DNA of 64,000 nt, taken from Malaya genurostris. Its lineage: Eukaryota > Arthropoda > Insecta > Diptera > Culicidae. Made by a program: the position numbers and the translations under genes. Shown piece after piece: positions 49,150 to 61,140 of this stretch. The stretch spans positions 85,073,025 to 85,137,024 of the forward strand of contig NC_080571.1 in assembly GCF_030247185.1 (NCBI RefSeq), given 5' to 3'. Within the stretch, counting starts at the first letter, position 1, and every line of letters starts with the position of its first letter. The notes below the pieces were generated by a model. The model ran no database searches, was not told the origin of the DNA, and saw only the letters and a program-made list of their open reading frames with translations.

Positions 49150-50869
49150 ATAAATCTATATTTTTCAGGTGAAAAATATGTAAAGAGTGTAGCCGGGTTT
49201 TCATATGAAAACTGCCCCCAAACAGAACAAAAATTTATATACGCTGTTTGAAAGGGTTTATATTGGAGATGATTTTTCCAAAATTTCAACCCTTTAACTA
49301 CCATATTGGTGGAGTTAGGGTGGTTCTTGATCTGGTGATTGATAAAAATCAGGAATATTTTAGGAGTTATGGGAAACCTTTCTGATTTTTTCAGAGTTTT
49401 TCAAAATGTATTTCATGTGAAAAATAATGTTCAAAATTTTCGAATTTTTTTTAATTGCACTTACAATTTTGGTACCACTCTAGATTTTACATCAAAAATA
49501 AATCATTTATGAGTAAATTACGCTGTATTTTTTTTCAGATTTTTAAAAAATGTGGACGGGTATAATATCAGACATTAAAAAAAAATCATTCGTAAAACAT
49601 GCGTCTCCATCAAATTGTCATCATCTGATGGAGACGCATGGTATTTAGTTCAAAAACATATATTACATGCCCTTAGAACTAAATACCATGCGTTTCCATC
49701 TACAACTTGAGCTCAGGTCTTAAGAAAGAATTTTCATAAGGAAGAATCAGTGAGCGAAACATGAACAACTAATGAATTGACATATATTTAGGTTTTAATA
49801 TACGGTTTAAAGTGTTTATTCATTAACTGTATTACATGGTATGAAAGGCCGAGTTGCCTTAAACTGCTCAACAAGACAGCTAAAATCAAACGGCTTATTC
49901 TCATAAAGACGGATTAATCAAACTGACTGACCGTAAATCCGTCGAAACAAAATGTATGAGAGGGAAAGGCTTTAAAATATAACATCTTCCCACTTGAACA
50001 ATGCACAGTGAGGAAAAATGATCAAAATCGCGACTTTGCTCAATAATTTTATAAAAAAATGAGCAAATATTTTTAAAATTAGTATTAGTGCAAATTTTTC
50101 TGTAGAATCGATTTATGATAGTTAGAAGATCCGCAAAATTCACTATCATGTCCGTTTTGCTCCAATTCCTCTTTTTTCTGACTTTACTTTGAAAATTAAC
50201 TGTGAAACTCAGGAAAAAATTCAATTCAACCAATCGGAAGGTATTCCTGGCATGTTCATAAGTTAGATAAATGGATTGTTTTTAATAAGATTGACCGCAA
50301 ACAACTGTATTCTGTTTTACCCCCAGTCATCTTCTTCCATGAATTTACAGAAAAAAAAAGTTCTACTGATCGGTGTTTGGATCAATTTTGGTTAAACAAG
50401 ACAGTTCTATGTTTCGCATATAACCTCAAATAATAATTAACAGATAGTGTTCATGATCGCATGCTTTGTGCTACATCGTTTTACCCCAATTTTCCCACAA
50501 ATATAATTTTATGTTGAATTCAGATTTACAATCCCGAAGCAGATCCAATATGACCTACCAATATTGGTTCATATTATGTGCAAAACATCTGTGATCCTGT
50601 TTAACCCGTTTTACCCCAATTTAATTCATAAGTCGTATTTCTGGTTAAACTTTTTTTCGCATACCGAAAGCAGGCTGATTGCGGTTGATGAGAATCGGTT
50701 GATATTACGAAGAAAGACCTGAAAATTGGATGACAAATGAACTCAATGTGGAGCAAAATCTTAAGACTCAGTTAAAGGTTAAACTGGGGTAAAACGGTAT
50801 AACAAGATTCGTGCGATCATTGAATTCATTTGTAATCTTATATGATAGCAATCCGTTCAGTAATTCCGG
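49150..50869. other. no gene seen; contains a two-way hairpin and a possible CACAGTG end
   Basis: Short frames only. A 103-bp block of interlocked inverted repeats lies at 49598-49700 (see finding). At 50002-50018 CACAGTGAGGAAAAATG resembles the ends of the foldback element at 10882, and GTTTTACCCCAATTTTCCC recurs inside (near 50480 and 50620, and inverted near 50783). A related element could therefore occupy about 50000-50820, but I could not find its other end. Confidence 0.45.
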
Positions 50870-51421
50870 AGTTATGCCATTACAAACATTACACCCCTCT
50901 TTTTAAAAGAACTTGCTACGTTCACCCCTCATATAATCATATCTAATATATGGAAAATGTTTCTACGATCTTAAAAAAGTATCGATTCTCGTCAAATTAG
51001 ACAAATTTTTTCATGACCCCCTCTGTTAAGAACACCTACTACGCTCCCTCCCCTCTAGAAATACCCTTATGACCTTTTCAGAAGAGCAAGAAGTATAAGT
51101 GACAAGTTTGATGGCAACCCGTTCAGTAGTTTCGAACCGCTGCCGTTTTAAGCATTACACCCCCTTTTTAAAGGCACTTGCTACATCCACCCTCCGTATA
51201 GTCATTTCTAAGGTATGCAAAATGATTCTATGGTCTTTAAAACGTATCGATTCTAGTCAAGTTATATGAATTTTTCCATGACCCTCCCTTGTTTATGACA
51301 CTTGCTACGCTCCCTCCCCTTTAAAAATACTCCTTAAACCATCTCTGAAATGCATGAAGTACCTGTGCCAAGTTTGGCGGCAATCCGTTTAGTAGTTCCG
51401 AATTTATGGCGTTATATATAT
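50870..51421. repeat. tandem array, unit about 268 bp
   Basis: Two full units and a partial one carry CATTACACCCC...CACTTGCTAC...AAAATGTTTCTA...ATCGATTCTCGTC...GCAAGAAGTA. The spacing between 50887 and 51155 is 268 bp. It matches the degenerate array at 7190-7990 and ends at the TATATATA where the Helitron is inserted. Confidence 0.7.
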
Positions 51422-51422
51422 A

Positions 51423-53225
51423 CTAGCTGACCCGTCGAACTGCGTCTCGCCCAAAAACTATTTGTTCGCATTTATGTGTTCGAAGAGCAGAATGGTCAAA
51501 CGAGTAAGTGGTTAACGTTTTTCTCCAATATTTTGCTGATTACTTAACTGCTGATTACAATCAACGGAATTCGACACACATTCGCTTTAGCCCAAAAAAA
51601 GAAACATCACCCAAAATTAATGTGAACATGTGTACAGCTTTTAAGCATCGATAATGTTTTCTAAAAACTTGTTCTGTACATTCAAGTTGCCAAAAAGTAC
51701 CACACGTACTTTAGAGTTCTAATAAAGTTTATATTTTTAGATACGAAGGAACTTCTGGTGCCTTGGAGAGACGACGCTTACTTACCAATTTGAGCATTCT
51801 TCTCAGCAAGAATGGCTTTTATCGTATCAAAGAACGCTCTCTAGCAACTCTTCACACGATTCAATCAGTGCCATCAAAGAGAGACGAATATCATCTCAGT
51901 AACAAAACACCTGCATGGTCCATTTAACACAGAATGGACACCAGTGCGAAAACGCTTTTCTCTCGACAACCCTTCTGAACATAACGGGTTAGCACGTTGG
52001 GGTAGGGATTCGCTCTGAAGCAATTCTCGTTTTGCGATCCGATTCTATACGGGCAGTGGATAATTGTGATAGAATCATTTTACTATTGTCGCCTATTCTA
52101 ACTATGTACATATAACTTCGGCATAAGTAAAAAAAGCAAAGTCTTGGCATTACATTCCTTTGGTGGAATTTGGCCTTTCTGTTTCAACAGACTTCGCAGC
52201 CGATTCTTTGTGTACAGAATCATTGCATGGCTAGTACTATGGATCCTACTGACACTAAGAATCCTTCCAGGTCGGGGCTCGAACATACGGCATAAGTTGT
52301 GTCTATGAAAATATCTGTGAATGTTCAACACAAAGGTTTCGAAATATTGTAACCTAGTATGAGAATCATCAAGTTGATTTATCGGTTCGATTTTCTGGGA
52401 TAATTGTCAAATTGCGATTATCCCTTGTCAAATTCCACACAGCGCCGATTATTGCAAAACTGTATCTATTTTGGTAAGGGCCGTGAAATACTCAAAGTAT
52501 GAGATGGAGCGAAAAAATGTAGAAAAAATCTTTCACGGTTCATGCATTGAGAGGCAGTTAGTTCTTGTAGCATCATCTACCAGATTGACGATGTTGTATA
52601 CAATTTAGAGAAATAGTATCAATCCATCTTGAATATTGATATCTAATTGCCACTTATTATGTGCGCTTCGTGTAATCTAAATCATTCGAAAGCAAAATGC
52701 AAGAAAAATCTCTTAGTTTGACTTCAGCGCTTCTAGAGCACAAACTTTTTGTTGATTCCCATTGACCAATAGTACTCATCTGACTCCATTACATACATTC
52801 TGGAATTCAACCAGTCATTTAGTAGGCAACAATGTTGATACCCAATTAAGCACGTGGCTCGGAATGACGAACCACATGAATCAAGTATGCACTTCACACA
52901 AATCAACTCGTTGCGCGCCAAAAGATTCTTTCAACGATCTAGTATTCCTTTCTTTGACGGCCAAACACTTATGCAACTCGTTATGCGCCAAACACCTATC
53001 AATGATCTAGCAATCATTGGCGACTTTTTCAGTGGAAAATTCCATTGTCCATACAAAATAACTTTATTGGTTTTTCCCACTTTTCCGGTAAGTTTTCCTA
53101 ATTGTTGATGTACGAACCCGGTGGGGGTAAAAACTGATCAAACAAAAAAAATCATCTCAATCCGTCTATCCGTTCTTACGTGATGCGATTACAAAGAATG
53201 ATCTCTGCATTTTTATATATATAGA
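51423..53225 (-). mobile_element. non-autonomous Helitron, copy 2
   Basis: The minus strand begins TCTATATATATAAAAATG (ending at plus 53225) and ends GACGGGTCAGCTAG (plus 51423-51436), with A and T flanking bases. It is 1803 bp and lacks a Rep/helicase gene. Its 5' 480 bp and 3' 250 bp match copy 1 (13527-16408). The middle differs: it holds a copy of the 642-bp insertion found at 12216-12857, here longer and inverted (about 51804-52610). The CGAGACGCAGTTCG stretch before the end could form a small terminal hairpin, but it is imperfect. Confidence 0.8.
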
Positions 53226-53227
53226 TA

Positions 53228-54521
53228 ACAGTCGGCTGAAAAGTTCGTATCGTTTAATAGAAACACACATTTTTTTTGCCAAAATTCGTTTTTATTATTC
53301 AACATAATTGCCATCAGAGGCGATACAGCGATTATAGCGATCTTCCAACTTTTCGATACCATCTTTGTAGTACGATTTATCCTTTGCCTCAAAATAGGCC
53401 TCAGTTTCAGCGATTACCTCTTCATTGCTTCTAAATTTTCTACCAGCGAGCATTCTCTTGAGGTCTGAGAACAGGAAAAAGTCACTGGGGGCCAAATCTG
53501 GAGAATACGGTGGATGAGGGAGCAATTCGAAGCCCAATTCGTTCAATTTCAGCATGGTTTTCATCGACTTGTGACACGGTGCATTGTCTTGATGAAACAA
53601 AACTTTTTTCTTCTTCAAATGAGGCCGTTTTTTTTTTAAATTTCGTCCTTCAAACGCTCTAATAACGCTATATAATAGTCACTGTTGATGGTTTTCCCTT
53701 TTCAAGGTAGTCGATGAAAATTATACCATGCCAATCCCAAAATACAGACGCCATAACCTTACCGGCCGATTGTTGAGTCTTTGCACGCTTTGGGTTCGGT
53801 TCATCGCGTGCAGTCCACTCAGCTGACTGTCGATTGGACTCCGAAGTGAATTGATGGAGCCATGTTTCGTCCATTGTTATATATCGACGAAAAAAATCGG
53901 TTTTATTTCGATATAACAGCTCCAAACACTGCTCAGAATCATCAATTCGTTGTTGTTTTTGATCGATTGTGAGCTCACGCGGCAACCATTTTGCACAAAG
54001 CTTTCTCATATCCAAATATTCGTGAATAATATGTCCAACACGTTCCTTTGATATCTTTAGGGTGTCAGCTCTCTCGATCAACTTCACTTTACGGTCATTG
54101 AAAATCATTTTGTGGATTTTTTTCACGTTTTCATCGGTAACAGCCTCTTTTGGACGTCCACTGCGTTCATCGTATTCGGTGCTCATATGACCAGTACGAA
54201 ATTTTGCAAACCACTTACGAATTGTTGCTTCGCCCGGTGCAGAGTCTGGATAACACCCATCAAGCAATTTTTTGGTATCGGCGGCACTTTTTTTCATCAA
54301 AAAGTAGTGTTTCATCAACACACGAAATTCCTTTTTTTCCATTTTTTTCACAATAACAAAAGTAGCTTCACTCAAAATGCAATATCTCACAAACTAATAA
54401 TCAGACAGCTGTCAAATTTATACACGTATCTTTTGAAGGTTGGTACTAACTGAAAATGGTATGGATTTAATTCTAGTGGCGCCCTCTCATAGAAACGATA
54501 CGAACTTTTCAGCCGATCTGT
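53228..54521 (-). mobile_element. full-length mariner with frameshifted transposase
   Basis: TA duplications (53226-53227, 54522-54523) flank inverted repeats containing CGGCTGAAAAGTTCGTATCG. The 1294-bp element encodes on the minus strand a mariner transposase in two main frames. Frame 54390-53668 covers the two helix-turn-helix parts and the first catalytic D (ITMDETWLHQF). Frame 53618-53295 covers the second D (FHQDNAPCHKS) and third D (YSPDLAPSDFF), 34 residues apart, and ends NYVE. Two small indels, near GKPSTVTII and in an A-run at about 53630, break the frame, so it is probably inactive. It is the sister of the deleted copy at 22108-23019 and sits one base outside the Helitron 5' end. 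Confidence 0.93.
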
Positions 54522-54914
54522 TATAAAGATGTGTTCCACATCAAAATCAATAGTGGTCAAAAACCCTAAAACGAGACTCACTCAATTTTCTCAGAGATGA
54601 TTTGATCAATATCCACAAACTTAGGCTCAAATAAAAGTTCCTATAGTCTCATAAGTTGCTGTTTAGTTTCATCCGGGTCCGACTTCCGGCTCTAGATCTA
54701 TTGGATAAAGTGTCTTTAATCATTTAGTACGACGATGCAAAATGAAGAAAAATTCTTATTAACTTGACACAACTGTTTACAAATTGAAAAGCTGAGGTTA
54801 GTTTATACCCCAAGAAAGTTTCCTATTCTATATAAGATTGAAAAAAAAACATTTCTTGACAGAATCTTCTAGTGATATTTTTGGAAATATAAGTAATAGG
54901 TATGAGAAAGGCAT

Positions 54915-57611
54915 AAAAAATACTGAAAAGGGGTTTCCCAAACTTTGTGTTACTTATCCCATTTTTGCATTCAGCAGTTCTTTCGAAGAAAATTCATAAC
55001 AAAAACCAAACGTCCTGTTCAAAAATCGGTGTTGTATCTAATCGGTCACCCTATCCATGAAAAATTTGTGATTTGCCATACTGCAGACGTGAACAAAGTT
55101 TCATCCAAATCACGGAAAGTCGAACCAGATTTTACAATCGTTTCTACTGTCATTTTTTGGAATTGCCCCTGATTACATGCTGTCTGTCACGATTAGAAGC
55201 TAACTTTTCCAGTTGACTCTTAGATGTAGATTCTAGAATTTTAATTTACGGCATCACAACAAGTGTAATCAATGGCTATTAAGTTCGAAAGATGTACAAA
55301 GAAAAATGAAACCATTCGTTTCGGCTTTCCAAACTGCTTTACATGTGTCCGACATAAACAGAAACAACAACCAAACGAGAAACAAGACAAATTGGTGACT
55401 TTTCAGTGCAGGAGTCTGAATCGGAGAGGCCTCGCACAGAATGAAAACTGACACAACATAAAGCCGAATTGATTAGAAGATTCCCCCGTTCCCGTTCGTT
55501 CATCCGGCCTGATGATGTCGAAGTGCGAAGCGAACATTTGTGAAAAGTAGTAGTGGTAAGTAAAAGGGGAGAAAAGTCTCCATTCATCACTCTGTGACGT
55601 TGAAGGGAATAAACATGCCGTGGCTGGGTTGCAACGATTGTTTGCTAACCGGGACCGGGCCGACAAACTGCTGGCTGTGGGTGGGTCGTCGTCTTCGTCG
55701 GGGAAAAGCACTACATAAACGAGTGGGATGACCCCCGAAGTTACACCCGGTCCAAATTGAATCGCATCGGTGTTAGAATCCATATGGGATGCAAGTGGCA
55801 AGTGGTCAAACGTGACTCCGGAATGATTAATCGTTTGCCAGATATTAAAAGATGTGGGTCCTCCGACACGTCGTCTTCGGCCAGCAATGTTTTGACGAAG
55901 GATCACCGGCTCACTCGGAGTGAGTCGTACCTCGCGCGATATCCTGCAGCACAGGACGCCGCCGCCGCTGCATGAATTTGAATTATTTATATCGCGCGGC
56001 AGACGACAACGTCTTGATTAGGTTTGCTGCTTCGAGGTTTTCCGTTTTGAGACCAAGTGAATATGGGCTCGGTGCGGTGTTTGCGTTGGCTTTGATTGGA
56101 TGAGCGAGATTTCCATCCATCCATCCCGGGTCGTACTGCCGATTCAAAATACAGCACCAGGGCGGTTCGCGTCGGTTCGGTTCCAAGGTGTTGGTGGTTT
56201 ACTGTGTCTTAACGGAGACGTGACTGGCTCCATCGAACGCAATTAGTGGCGAGATGATTTGTTGTTTTAGCATGGCTTGTTTGGTTTCTGCTGGGACGCT
56301 CCGAGCAGACAGACTAGATTTTCCCTTCAGTGAGAGCCGGGGCGAGAGAGCGTCTTTACTGATGAGGGTTTCAAGTTTGACAGAGCCTACTAGGATTGAA
56401 TTCACAATGCACTAGCATCTGCCTGAATCTCGGTCAAGGCAAACATCAATTCAATTTTCAGTAGCAAATAAACGATCCAACTAACTGGCACTGGGCTCTT
56501 ATTCTGCTGTCCAAATTGAGACCTGGCGCCACTATTAAAACCTCTCCACCATCGACTAGACAAAACGGCCTGTACTAAAATAACCAGTCAGTACTTGAAT
56601 TGCGGACAACCAACACCACATCCAATGTCTAGTCGCAGTTTAATTACGTCCATCATGATGCTCATAGTGACGGTAACTCGCCTCACGGCCATCCTTCTGG
56701 GAAGGGATATTCATTTGTGTAAATTTTAATGAGCCATTTCCAGCTGTCACAACACCAGAAACGGCAGCGTACTTCGGCGGAATTGATATGTGAATGCACG
56801 ATCGACTAATGATTGACGCCGGCAATTCAAGTCAAGTTGACCGCTTCAACGCCTGGTCTAGTAGTTCGCAGAGCAGTTAGAGGAACGAAAATTTACAAAC
56901 TTTCCACACCCAAAACCTTCCTCTTACAGTAGCATCATCACACGGGATGTTTCGCCTGGCAATTTCCTGTTTTTTTTCTAATTTTCATTTTCAAAAGGTT
57001 GACGAGTTTGTACAAGCATGCCGGTACAAAAATAAACTGACATCAGGCGGCACACACGCAGGGGTATTAAATAACGGATTCGGTTCACACCTTCCGGCGG
57101 ATCTCGTGATGCTGTCATGTCACAACAACCCACGACTACGACGATGCCCATGTATGACTATAAATGGTCGTTTCTCGATACTCTCCATCTGACGAGACCG
57201 TCGTTTTTCGAGTGACGCAATTTATTAGTTCACCGGGAGCGTTTGTTTTTGTTTGATTCTTCCCGGAATGAGCAATCCGTTCCCGACGGAGGTGATCGTC
57301 ATGTTCCGGACGAACGGAATGCGTAGGCAGCGGAGAAAGAGTGATCATGTAGATTCGGAAGTAAACGGAGATTTAACAGAATGTTATGCCTAAATAACGT
57401 TCACTTCACTTTGAAATAGGAAAAATAGTGCAATCCAACTGAATTTTGGACTTCTCTTTTGAGTCAAAATTTCGATCTACTCAAACGAAAAATATATTCG
57501 CTTCGTTTGATTTCATTGTTGAACTTTTATAACATTTCAACGATTTGTTTTAGTCTTGTTAAAACGTAGAGCTGTCTTGAGCTAGTTTTAAATTTGTTCA
57601 GTTTCTAACGG
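54915..57611. other. single-copy-looking region; GC-richer from 55500 to 57400; no gene recognised
   Basis: The longest open frame is 167 codons on the minus strand (55906-55403). Its translation shows no domain I know, contains many low-confidence stretches, and overlaps other frames. The region has no match to repeats here, so it may hold host exons or regulatory DNA. I could not find a convincing start, splice pattern or promoter. Confidence 0.4.
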
Positions 57612-57715
57612 TGAAAACAGATTGATAAAATGACATGCGAACGAACGAACGAACTATGTAATAAAACCCGCAAAATATGTTACCGTGAAGACGGGACTCG
57701 AACCCGTAGCTAGCT
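57612..57715 (-). repeat. tRNA-derived SINE, copy 2
   Basis: It has the same minus-strand box B (GGTTCGAGTCC) and body (ACATAG...GCATGTCATTTT...CAATCTGTTTTC) as the SINE at 1326-1462, but the head is cut just after box B at CGTAGC. A (GAAC)n expansion, three to four repeats, lies inside at about 57640-57655. Confidence 0.6.
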
Positions 57716-58162
57716 CCTAATCGAAGAAATTGATGTCCCTCATAGGCAGCAAAGAGGACAAAAACAAAACCTCAAATCAGTGGCAGAGCAGAATAGCGAG
57801 GATAGACCTGTGACGCGGTGTGTGTGTGTTTGTTTTCTGTCGAGTGTGTTTCCATAGAGATACAGGGTTGTTACGAAAAAATTCAAAATTGTCGGACCTT
57901 TGATCAAGTTCGAAGATCAAATGGCTTTGATTTTTGGTTCCGGAGATATGATTGTATAAGTGACGTAACCGACAAAAAGCATTGTATTTTTACGCGCTCA
58001 ATTTTCTCAAAGATGGCCCAACCGATTTTAACAAACTTAGGTTCGTTGAAAGCTACTATCGGACCATTGATCAAGTTCGAAGACCAAATGGCTGTGACTT
58101 TTGGTTCCGGAGATATAATGCTATAAGTGACGTAACCGACAAAACACCGACGATTTTTACCG

Positions 58163-58345
<183 letters not shown>

Positions 58346-59328
58346 GTGCCAAATTATTGGGATCACCTCTATTTTCGTAAAGCACTAGTACTGAAAAGTT
58401 TAAGCACCTCAAAAAATGTCCTCATGCAAAATTTGAGCTAAATCGGACATTCGTAAGGAGTGCTGCCCGGCGGTTAAGGTTTGAAAATTTTCGATCTTGA
58501 AAAAACACCATAAGGGGGAGTACATGAAATTTCCGGAATCGAAATTTTTTTTTGATGCCAAAAATCTTAAAATTGCATGAAACGTTGAGACTAAGTGTTA
58601 TCTCAAAAAAATTTTTTTTGAAAACAATCGACTTTCTGGGGATATTTTTACTAACAGAAAGTCGATATTTTCAAAAAAAAAATTTCGAGATGACACTAAA
58701 TCTAGACGTTTCATGCAATTCTAAGACTTTTGGCATCAAAATTATTTTTTTTTCGATTTCGAAAATTTGATGTTTCCCCATGTACCCTGTGGTGATTTTT
58801 CAAGATGTATGAAAATTCCACTAAGTGGACTAAAAAGGGTTTTGCTTTCTCTATAGAAAGATATTAGAATTGCTGGAAAAACCGGCTTACGAAGGGAGCA
58901 TCGGAGACCCATAGTGTTATATACCATTCGACTCAGTTCGACGAGATCGGAAAATGTATGTAGGTATGTGTGTGTGTGTGTGCACTTTTCGAAGATATTT
59001 GAACGCGCTCAATTTTCTCAGAGATGGCTGAACCGATTTTAACAAACTTAGGCTCGTTTGAAAGCTACACAGTTAAAAAATTCCATGTAAAATTACGCCA
59101 AATCTTATGCACATAAACGGAATGCTATATTTTGCGTAGTTTTACACAAAAGTTAAAACTTACACGCCCGATTTGGTTTTTACAGAACGACACGTGATTT
59201 TACAGGATTGATAGCAGAGGTATTAAACATCGTGTATTTTTCTGTTAAAGTGGTTAAAAGTTTTGAATGAAAGGGATCAATTGTATGTCAGGGAAATATA
59301 TTTTATTTGATTTCACGTTTATTTGTAT

Positions 59329-60971
59329 TTATTTATTTTTTCTTTGATATACATTTCGATTAATTATTTTGTGCTTAAAGACAACGTAGCTTAGCCCAGT
59401 TCCAATTTGTTCCAGTTGAATTTTAATTCGGTTGACGCATGTTTTTTCGAGCTTTTCCTTGACATTTACATGCTGTTGACGCTTCGATGATGTATTTGAA
59501 GAACAATTTTCATCGTCCTCTAATTGTTCTGCAGACCAATTTTCTTCATCCTGCTGCTGAGAAGGTGATTCTTTTTTTTTTTTTTTTTTTGTAGTGTGGT
59601 TATGTACAACGTCTGAAAATAGCTGCATAGCAACAGGATCTGCCACAAATTCAGTGACGTTGGATTCGATGGTAATTTCTTCTATTTTCTCTGCATTTTG
59701 GATGGATGGAATAACAAAATCCTCAGCAACCGTGTCTTGCATATCTGAAACTGATTCAAAAAAATTTTAATATTGCTGCAAACACTATATGTCTATCAAT
59801 TTCATTATAAAAATTTCAAAATCATTACTAGGTAGTTTACTGTACTCAGCAATGTTTTGCTGACTTTCTATCTGCAGTACTTTATACAATTGATATATAG
59901 ATATGAGGGACTGGATTTGACAGCTCTAGTAATTTAGAATTTTCTGTTAGAACGATGTATGAATGTGTACAGGTAGTAAGATTTTTCTATGTGGACGGTT
60001 GTAATTTTTACTTGCACAACAGATAGAAAAATGTAAACATCAGCCGTTGCTATCATCCGTCGAATCATGTTCAGTTGCAATAACTGAGCACAAAGTATAA
60101 TTTCATATATATCAAGATGGAAATACTTGCTGATTTGTAAATTTAATCTACTTATCTGAAAACACCACATAGTCACTTTAAAATAAAAATGTCGAGCCAT
60201 ATTTTGATCTGTTTGCCTGAATTGATCCCGGACGTCACACATAAACACAAAAATTAACTTTTCTCGCCACCTGTACATTCATACATCGTGAAAAAATGCA
60301 TACACTAAAAAGAAGAATATGATAGCTTTAACTACGTGAATATGGTAGAACTACGTGGACAATGTTGAATGAATTGTGAATTGGTAGGATACAATTTGTG
60401 ATTCGGGTGTTACTTTTCATTTGGAAAATATTGGGAAAGCAACATACCGTATCCTAGGCTTCTGTGTTGGCTATTTCTAGGGACGTCTGCTTTCCATTCT
60501 TCTCCGGCAGCAAGTAGCATAAACAGCTCTCGATGGAAAACTCTTAAGGCAAGATCGTTCGATATTTCACAGCCATCGTTCTCTAGGAAAACCTGCTAAG
60601 TGGTTCATGAAATGTTTTAGATGCTAAAATGGAAGTTATGTGAGTGATTTGTTTCTATAAAATAAACACATGAATCACCTTGTTCTAGTAAGCTCTCCGT
60701 TAAATTAGCTGCAACAATGACATGTCTTGTTCGCCGTGATCCATATTTATTGTTTCGTTGAGAGGAATCCGATCGGTATTGAATGCCTAACAAACAAATA
60801 ATGCTTATCGTTTTCTACAAATAATCGAATTGGATCTCCGTCAATACAATTTTCGAGTGGCACGACTATACATTTTCTGATTTTCTGAACTGTAGACTGT
60901 ATTTGGAGAAGTCCACGTTCATGCACGTTTTGCGCTGATAATTCGTTTCCGAAAACGGATACACTATCCAT
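59329..60971 (-). CDS. predicted four-exon gene of unknown function inside the TA-flanked element
   Basis: Minus-strand exons: 60971-60872 (open upstream to an acceptor at 60988/60989, TTCGCAG), 60786-60679, 60582-60448 and 59744-59329. Introns of 85, 96 and 703 nt all begin GT and end AG, all split codons after the first base, and the joined frame is 253 codons including the stop. The protein starts MDSVSVFGNELSAQNVHERG. Its middle reads ANLTESLLEQ, then NDGCEISNDLALRVFHRELF, then EEWKADVP. The tail has a six-lysine run and an acidic, Gln/Ser-rich stretch (SPSQQQDEENWSAEQLEDDE). Two AATAAA signals follow the stop. I recognise no domain. Alternative: the first exon reads through to a stop at about 60746 (ending IGFLSTKQ), giving a shorter product. 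The start is uncertain; a likely 5' non-coding exon ends at GAAG|GTAATT near 61147. Confidence 0.6.
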
Positions 60972-61044
60972 GACGAAATCGATCGTGCCTGCGAAAGGAA
61001 GGGGAGAAACGAAACTTTTTTCCACAATCATCAAACAAACTCAT

Positions 61045-61140
61045 GCAATCTTGCATCCCGATGAGTTTTCATGTGCGTTAAGTAGTTTTTCACTGTTTTT
61101 TGTACAGCAGATGGTACATTTAATCATTTCTTCCATTTTA
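61045..61140 (-). other. small Cys-rich frame upstream of the predicted gene
   Basis: On the minus strand an ATG at about 61137 opens MEEMIKCTICCTKNSEKLLN, continuing AHENSSGCKIA and a TGA. The CxxC and later His resemble half of a C2H2-type zinc finger. Beyond the TGA the same frame stays open into the first exon of the downstream gene (MMIVEKSFVSPLPF...). It could be an N-terminal exon broken by one mutation, or simply lie in an intron of the model above. No second zinc-binding His is visible. Confidence 0.35.

Larger units (their letters stand above)
48088..54912 (-). repeat. family W repeat, minus orientation, interrupted by a 5.4-kb block
   Basis: The left end TGCCTTTCTCATATAGAAAA and the right end TATGAGAAAGGCATAAAAAA correspond to the inverted ends of the W copy at 10968-13352. 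The outer parts (48088-49140 and 54535-54912) align with it in reverse, including ATGACGATGCAAAACTGG (SINE-free) and the CCGAGGACTAG site (without the 642-bp insertion). Between about 49150 and 54530 lie unrelated sequences, including a tandem array, a Helitron and a mariner. Confidence 0.7.

Noticed and set aside
49901..50233. 110-codon minus-strand frame
   Set aside because: The translation is rich in Phe/Lys/Ile from AT-rich DNA and has no recognisable domain; it overlaps a possible MITE end.
55403..55906. 167-codon minus-strand frame in a GC-rich block
   Set aside because: No recognisable domain, and no codon pattern, splice or promoter evidence that I can see. In GC-richer DNA a frame of this length can occur by chance. 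Kept only as part of a candidate block.
59260..59340. Retroviral or LINE poly(A) tail next to the predicted gene
   Set aside because: The AATAAA signals here follow the stop codon of the minus-strand gene, and no A-tail or target duplication marks a retroposon end.
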